Source: an uncultured Anaerolineaceae bacterium (GTDB lineage: Bacteria; Chloroflexota; Anaerolineae; Anaerolineales; Anaerolineaceae). From it: 8,121 nt of DNA. The position numbers were made by a program, and so were the translations under genes. This document shows, piece by piece, positions 5,099 through 8,121 of this stretch. The stretch covers positions 1-8,121 of the forward strand of contig CALAEB010000366.1 of the NCBI GenBank assembly GCA_937890875.1. The letters are read 5' to 3'. Position 1 is the first letter of the stretch. Each line of letters opens with the position of its first letter. The notes under the pieces were generated by a model that ran no database searches, had not been told where the DNA came from, and saw only the letters and a list, made by a program, of their open reading frames with translations.

Positions 5099-6006
5099 GA
5101 ATACCTGATAATCTCCCGGCCGCCGAATTTTTGGAGGATGAAAATATCTTTGTTATGCAGGGGAACCGGGCAAATACGCAGGATATCCGGCCGCTGCAAA
5201 TCCTGATTGTGAATTTGATGCCGAAAAAGATTGAGACGGAAGTCCAGCTTTTAAGGCTTCTCAGTAATACTCCGCTTCAGATCAATATCGAGTTGATGCA
5301 CATGGTGTCCCATGTCTCAAAGAATATCTCCGCAGAGTACCTCGCTCATTTTTATAAGACCTTCGAGCAGGTGGCGCATAACAAATATGACGGGCTGATC
5401 GTTACCGGGGCCCCGGTTGAAAATATGCCTTTCGAAGCGGTCGATTACTGGGATGAGTTGTGCGCGCTGATGGGCTGGGCAAAAAAGAACGTTTATTCAA
5501 CTCTTTCCATTTGCTGGGGAGCGCAGGCGGCTTTATATCATCATTACGGGATTCAGAAATACCCGCTTGAAAGAAAGCTTTCCGGCATTTATACCCATCG
5601 CCCCGTGGTCAATAAACATCCGCTGCTGCGCGGGTTTGATGAAATTTTTTATATGCCGCATTCGCGTTATACCGAGGTCAGACAGGCCGATGTGGAAAAT
5701 CATCCGGAACTGCAGGTCCTGGCCGTTTCTGATACGGCAGGGCTTGCGATCAGTGCGTCTCTGGACGCGCGGCAGTTTTTTATTCAGGGACACATGGAAT
5801 ATGACCGGCTGACGCTTGCCGAGGAATATATCCGGGACACGAAGCAGGGTATTAATCCGGATATCCCGGAAAATTATTATCCCGGGAACAGTCCGAAAGC
5901 GATTCCGATTATGTACTGGCGCAGCCATGCCAATCTTCTGTTTGTGAACTGGCTGAATTATTATGTCTATCAGCGGACTCCCTATGATATTACGGCGATC
6001 ACCTGA
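5089..6006 (+). CDS. metA: Homoserine O-acyltransferase MetA, predicted acetyl-CoA type
   Basis: A cytoplasmic enzyme of methionine synthesis that acylates the hydroxyl of L-homoserine. The 305-residue length fits the family (about 300-310). The catalytic nucleophile is Cys142 in SICWGAQA, and His235 and Glu237 in FIQGHMEYD complete the expected triad; Arg249 is also at the family position. The N-terminal [20 protein letters not shown] and [13 protein letters not shown] (39-51) are hallmark MetA segments. Residue 111 is Glu in TGAPVENM. Published work on Bacillus and E. coli enzymes tied Glu at this position to acetyl-CoA use and Gly to succinyl-CoA use, so this is predicted to be an O-acetyltransferase despite the usual succinyltransferase label. 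ATG 5089 has AAAGGA (5076-5081) at 7 bases. It appears to be controlled by the two Met-rich attenuators upstream and ends before a strong terminator, so it is probably monocistronic. Confidence 0.96.
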   Translation: MPIRIPDNLPAAEFLEDENIFVMQGNRANTQDIRPLQILIVNLMPKKIETEVQLLRLLSNTPLQINIELMHMVSHVSKNISAEYLAHFYKTFEQVAHNKYDGLIVTGAPVENMPFEAVDYWDELCALMGWAKKNVYSTLSICWGAQAALYHHYGIQKYPLERKLSGIYTHRPVVNKHPLLRGFDEIFYMPHSRYTEVRQADVENHPELQVLAVSDTAGLAISASLDARQFFIQGHMEYDRLTLAEEYIRDTKQGINPDIPENYYPGNSPKAIPIMYWRSHANLLFVNWLNYYVYQRTPYDITAIT

Positions 6007-6120
6007 CGCGGAGAAAAAGAAAACGATCTGTAATAATCCGGGGTGTTTTGTTCATTTTTTTTATTCATGAGTCATGAGGATAAGGGATCGAAAAATTTTT
6101 GAAACGGTCCCGGCCTGAGG

Positions 6121-6157
6121 CGGGAATGCCGAATTAGTCAATCGGCATTCCCGTTTT
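6121..6157 (+). terminator. Strong intrinsic terminator of metA
   Basis: CGGGAATGCCGA (6121-6132) pairs perfectly over 12 bp with TCGGCATTCCCG (6142-6153) around a 9-base loop, followed by TTTTGTTG. It lies 114 bases beyond the metA stop and is the most stable hairpin in the window. Confidence 0.9.
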
Positions 6158-6390
6158 GTTGTCTAGATTTTAATAAAACTTTATTGTTTTTTTCATGACG
6201 TTTGGATATTTAGAATCCCTGTCAGCAGGCTATCCATCAGGAAGTGGGTGTTTCTTAATACAGAGATTCGAAATTTGGGAATCCCTTTTGAAGAAGAAAA
6301 CAAAAGCGTGCCTTTTGCGTATTTTGCATCGTTGCCCTTGATATTTGTCATTTCGGATTGGGATTAATTTCATATTCTCATTTTTATCTT
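6158..6390. other. AT-rich non-coding gap between metA terminator and gntR promoter
   Basis: No gene is visible here. The stretch holds a short AT hairpin (AATAAA/TTTATT near 6171-6184) followed by seven T's, and an ATTCGAAATTTGGGA element at 6266-6280 that resembles one at 1761-1775. Confidence 0.5.
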
Positions 6391-6414
6391 ACTTGTTATA
6401 ATGTGTTAACAAGT
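6391..6414 (+). promoter_or_regulatory. Extended -10 promoter inside a 24-bp inverted repeat (likely GntR operator)
   Basis: The TATAAT at 6397-6402 is a perfect -10 box with TG one base upstream (6394-6395), an extended -10. TTCTCA at 6375-6380 is a weak -35. The -10 box lies within an inverted repeat: ACTTGTTA (6391-6398) and TAACAAGT (6407-6414), perfect 8-bp arms with an 8-base spacer. A dimeric repressor here would block RNA polymerase. The divergent-free position 125 bases before a GntR-family gene suggests autoregulation, which is inference. Confidence 0.65.
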
Positions 6415-6538
6415 TATTCAAGCGTGACAATTTGAATAATTGAAATTTCTTTATCCACAAAACCGGAACGTTTGTATCGTTGTTCAAATACAGCTGGCTT
6501 ATTGCAGCGCTCAAATTTTCACTATCGAATGAGAGAAA

Positions 6539-7264
6539 ATGGACCCACGTACCCCAATCTACTATCAAATTGCGGATGAATTGGAAGAAAAGATTCAATC
6601 CGGGAATTATCTTCCGCGGGAAAAATTGCCTTCCGAAAATGAGTTGGTCGGAATTTTCCAGACAAGCCGGCTGACGATCCGCCGGGCTTTAAGTGAACTG
6701 GAACGGAAAGGTCTGATTTACCGGCTCCATGGCATCGGCACTTTTGTTTCGCCTGCTCCCAAGCTGAACACTTTCGGTTTCGGCGGATTTACCGAACGGT
6801 GTATCAATCTGGGACTGGAGGTATCTACCGAAGTACTTAATTGCGAGATTATTGATGCGTTACCGGAATACTTCACGAAAACGCTGCAATTTCCAAAAGA
6901 TGATTATGAAGATAACCGGTTTTATTTGCTGGAGAGGAAACGAAAAATCAGTAAGAAAAGCGTTGCTTTTGAAACCGCCCATCTGCCGCTCGCGCTTTAT
7001 CCGGCTTTAATAGATCAATACGATCCTGAGACATCCCTTTATCAATTCCTTTATAACAAATATAAAGTCAGCCGGCTGCACACACAATCGATCATTCTGC
7101 CGTATTTATCCACCGAAGAAGATGCGGTCCGATACTCGATTAAAGCTGAAACGCCGCTGTTGGAAGTATTCTTTTGTGTCTGGGGGAAGGCACAGCAAAT
7201 CCTTGAATATACCCATTCATTTTATACCCGCGATTTCCCGCTGCGGTTTCGTTGGGAGGAGTAA
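6539..7264 (+). CDS. GntR-family transcriptional regulator, HutC/UTRA subfamily
   Basis: A 241-residue repressor. Residues 5-72 are the winged helix-turn-helix: PIYYQIADELEEKI (6-19), PREKLPSENELV (26-37), the recognition helix TSRLTIRRALSELERKGLI (42-60) and the wing GIGTFV (65-70). Residues about 80-235 form the UTRA ligand-binding domain, ending in EYTHSFYTRDFPLRF (223-237). HutC-type members bind small effectors, often sugar phosphates or amino acids, and release DNA. The solute-binding protein 84 bases downstream on the same strand suggests control of sugar uptake and, through the inverted repeat at 6391-6414, of itself. ATG 6539 has only a weak GAGAGA close upstream. The 137-base leader from the -10 box holds no gene. 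The effector cannot be inferred. Confidence 0.92.
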   Translation: MDPRTPIYYQIADELEEKIQSGNYLPREKLPSENELVGIFQTSRLTIRRALSELERKGLIYRLHGIGTFVSPAPKLNTFGFGGFTERCINLGLEVSTEVLNCEIIDALPEYFTKTLQFPKDDYEDNRFYLLERKRKISKKSVAFETAHLPLALYPALIDQYDPETSLYQFLYNKYKVSRLHTQSIILPYLSTEEDAVRYSIKAETPLLEVFFCVWGKAQQILEYTHSFYTRDFPLRFRWEE

Positions 7265-7331
7265 ATATCGGAGAAAAAATTATCCGGATATTGATAATGC
7301 TGCCCGATTGACCGAAAATATCCGGAGAATA
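7263..7331. repeat. Repeated ATATCCGG-type elements between gntR and the binding-protein gene
   Basis: AAATATCGGAGAAAA (7263-7277) and AAATATCCGGAGAAT (7317-7331) are near copies, with the 10-bp palindrome TATCCGGATA (7281-7290) between. ATTATC (7279-7284) and GATAAT (7293-7298) also form an inverted repeat around it. It could be a second operator or an mRNA processing site between the two genes. No promoter is evident. Confidence 0.4.
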
Positions 7332-7348
7332 ATAAAGGAGAAAAGAAA

Positions 7349-8121
7349 ATGAAGAAAAGTGTTGTTTTGTTGGTTCTTGCAGTGCTGTTGGCGTCTGTGA
7401 TGAATGTGTTTGCCGCCGACGATCTGTATACAGTCCGTATGGTTTACTGGCCGGGCCCCGAATCGGACGCGATGCAGATCGTTTTGGATTACTTTAATCA
7501 GAATCTTGCCGAGGAAGCCGGATTTTATGTTGAGCAGGAACTTTTTGGCCGTGATCAGATTATGCTGAAACAGGAAGCGCTGATGACCGCCGGCTCTTCG
7601 GACGTGGATCTCTTTTTCACCGCTTCCCGCTGGCTGGGCAAGTATTATTCCTTTATGGAACCGTTGGAACCATTGATGAGCGACCCGGAAATTAATATCT
7701 GGGGTACGGACACGGCAGGCAGAATTCCGGCGGCCGTTGACGGTTTCCGGGGTACCGATGGTACGCTTTACGGTGTGCCGATGGATATCTCATCCCATTT
7801 CCTGTATTACCGTTCGGATTACATCGGTCAATTATTAACTGACCCGGTCTGGCAGGAAACCTATAAGAAAATCAGCCTGGAGCAGTTGGGTGTGGAGATG
7901 GAACCGAAACATCCGGAGGAATGGACCTGGGATGACTATCTGGCAACTTCTTATTTCTTTACCAAAGCCTATAACCCGGATTCACCGACGGAATACGGCA
8001 ACTTTACGCATGGTAAAGTGATGGGCCCGACTGCGTTTTTGTGGACCAACTGCTACTGGAGTTTTGGTGGTGATTGGTTTGACGCCGACGGCAACGTTGA
8101 TTTTGACAATGAAGCGGCCGC
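7349..8121 (+). CDS. ABC transporter extracellular solute-binding protein, sugar type (3' end outside window)
   Basis: The first 257 residues of a family-1 (SBP_bac_1) binding protein, open to the window edge. The signal peptide MKKSVVLLVLAVLLASVMN leads to a likely cleavage after VFA (residue 22). There is no lipobox Cys, unusual for a Gram-positive-type cell, where such proteins are often lipoproteins. Family features: an early beta strand ending in VRMVYWPG, then SSDVDLFF (83-90), the hinge segment GTDGTLYGVPMDISSHFLYYR, given here in part as YGVPMDISSHF, then EEWTWDDYL, and GGDWFDADGNVDFDNEAA at the edge. It captures a carbohydrate outside the membrane and hands it to a permease, expected just downstream. 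ATG 7349 has AAGGAG (7335-7340) at 8 bases. The binding sugar is not identifiable. Confidence 0.92.
   Translation, partial: MKKSVVLLVLAVLLASVMNVFAADDLYTVRMVYWPGPESDAMQIVLDYFNQNLAEEAGFYVEQELFGRDQIMLKQEALMTAGSSDVDLFFTASRWLGKYYSFMEPLEPLMSDPEINIWGTDTAGRIPAAVDGFRGTDGTLYGVPMDISSHFLYYRSDYIGQLLTDPVWQETYKKISLEQLGVEMEPKHPEEWTWDDYLATSYFFTKAYNPDSPTEYGNFTHGKVMGPTAFLWTNCYWSFGGDWFDADGNVDFDNEAA

Noticed and set aside
5533..5928. 131-codon minus-strand frame inside metA
   Set aside because: MetA is certain from its catalytic residues, and the antisense frame shows no family features.

Overview
The window reads as chromosomal DNA of a free-living bacterium, most likely a member of the Chloroflexota (Anaerolineae-like). 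This is inferred from the mix of genes: a Thr/Ser/Pro-rich lipoprotein with a PPC-like C-terminal domain, a secreted protein built of the same domain, a small Cys/Gly-rich membrane protein, and a HutC-type regulator beside a sugar-type solute-binding protein. No rRNA or marker gene confirms it. All convincing genes lie on the + strand. Coding DNA is moderately GC-rich and the intergenic DNA is clearly AT-richer.

Layout: 1-107 is probably the tail of a gene cut by the window edge. 186-1724 is a lipoprotein with a long low-complexity stalk. 2034-3119 is a secreted protein of three related beta-type modules, and its third module is closely related to the C-terminal domain of the lipoprotein. 3239-3682 is a VOC (glyoxalase-fold) protein. 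3765-3965 is a 66-residue membrane protein, followed 4 bases later by a Nudix hydrolase (3970-4485). 5089-6006 is metA, the homoserine O-acyltransferase of methionine synthesis, with a strong terminator at 6121-6157. 6539-7264 is a GntR/HutC-family regulator, and 7349 to the end is an ABC-transporter solute-binding protein cut by the window edge. The last pair looks like a sugar-uptake locus with its own repressor.

The most interesting part is the 600-base leader of metA (4486-5088). It looks like two transcription attenuators in series, each with a methionine-rich leader peptide. Attenuator 1 has a promoter (4504-4531), a possibly leaderless 19-residue peptide MIDRFFVQSMMMRMCKTPR (4539-4598), a 13-pair antiterminator (4591-4605 with 4634-4647) and a terminator with eight T's (4634-4672). 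Attenuator 2 has a reading frame that ends in MPMDMCRWIPLD (stop at 4882-4884), a perfect 10-pair antiterminator (4868-4877 with 4917-4926) and a terminator with seven T's (4921-4953). In both, a ribosome reaching the leader stop would cover the 5' antiterminator arm and let the terminator form. A ribosome stalled on Met codons would leave that arm free. This is the logic of the trp/his/thr attenuators, here apparently sensing methionyl-tRNA in front of a methionine gene. The pairings are seen directly in the sequence; the mechanism is inference.

Lesser observations include a 90-bp tandem repeat in the lipoprotein stalk, a 17-bp perfect AT-rich inverted repeat, scattered intergenic TTCGAA motifs, a 24-bp inverted repeat over the gntR -10 box, and Glu111 in MetA, which predicts acetyl-CoA rather than succinyl-CoA use.
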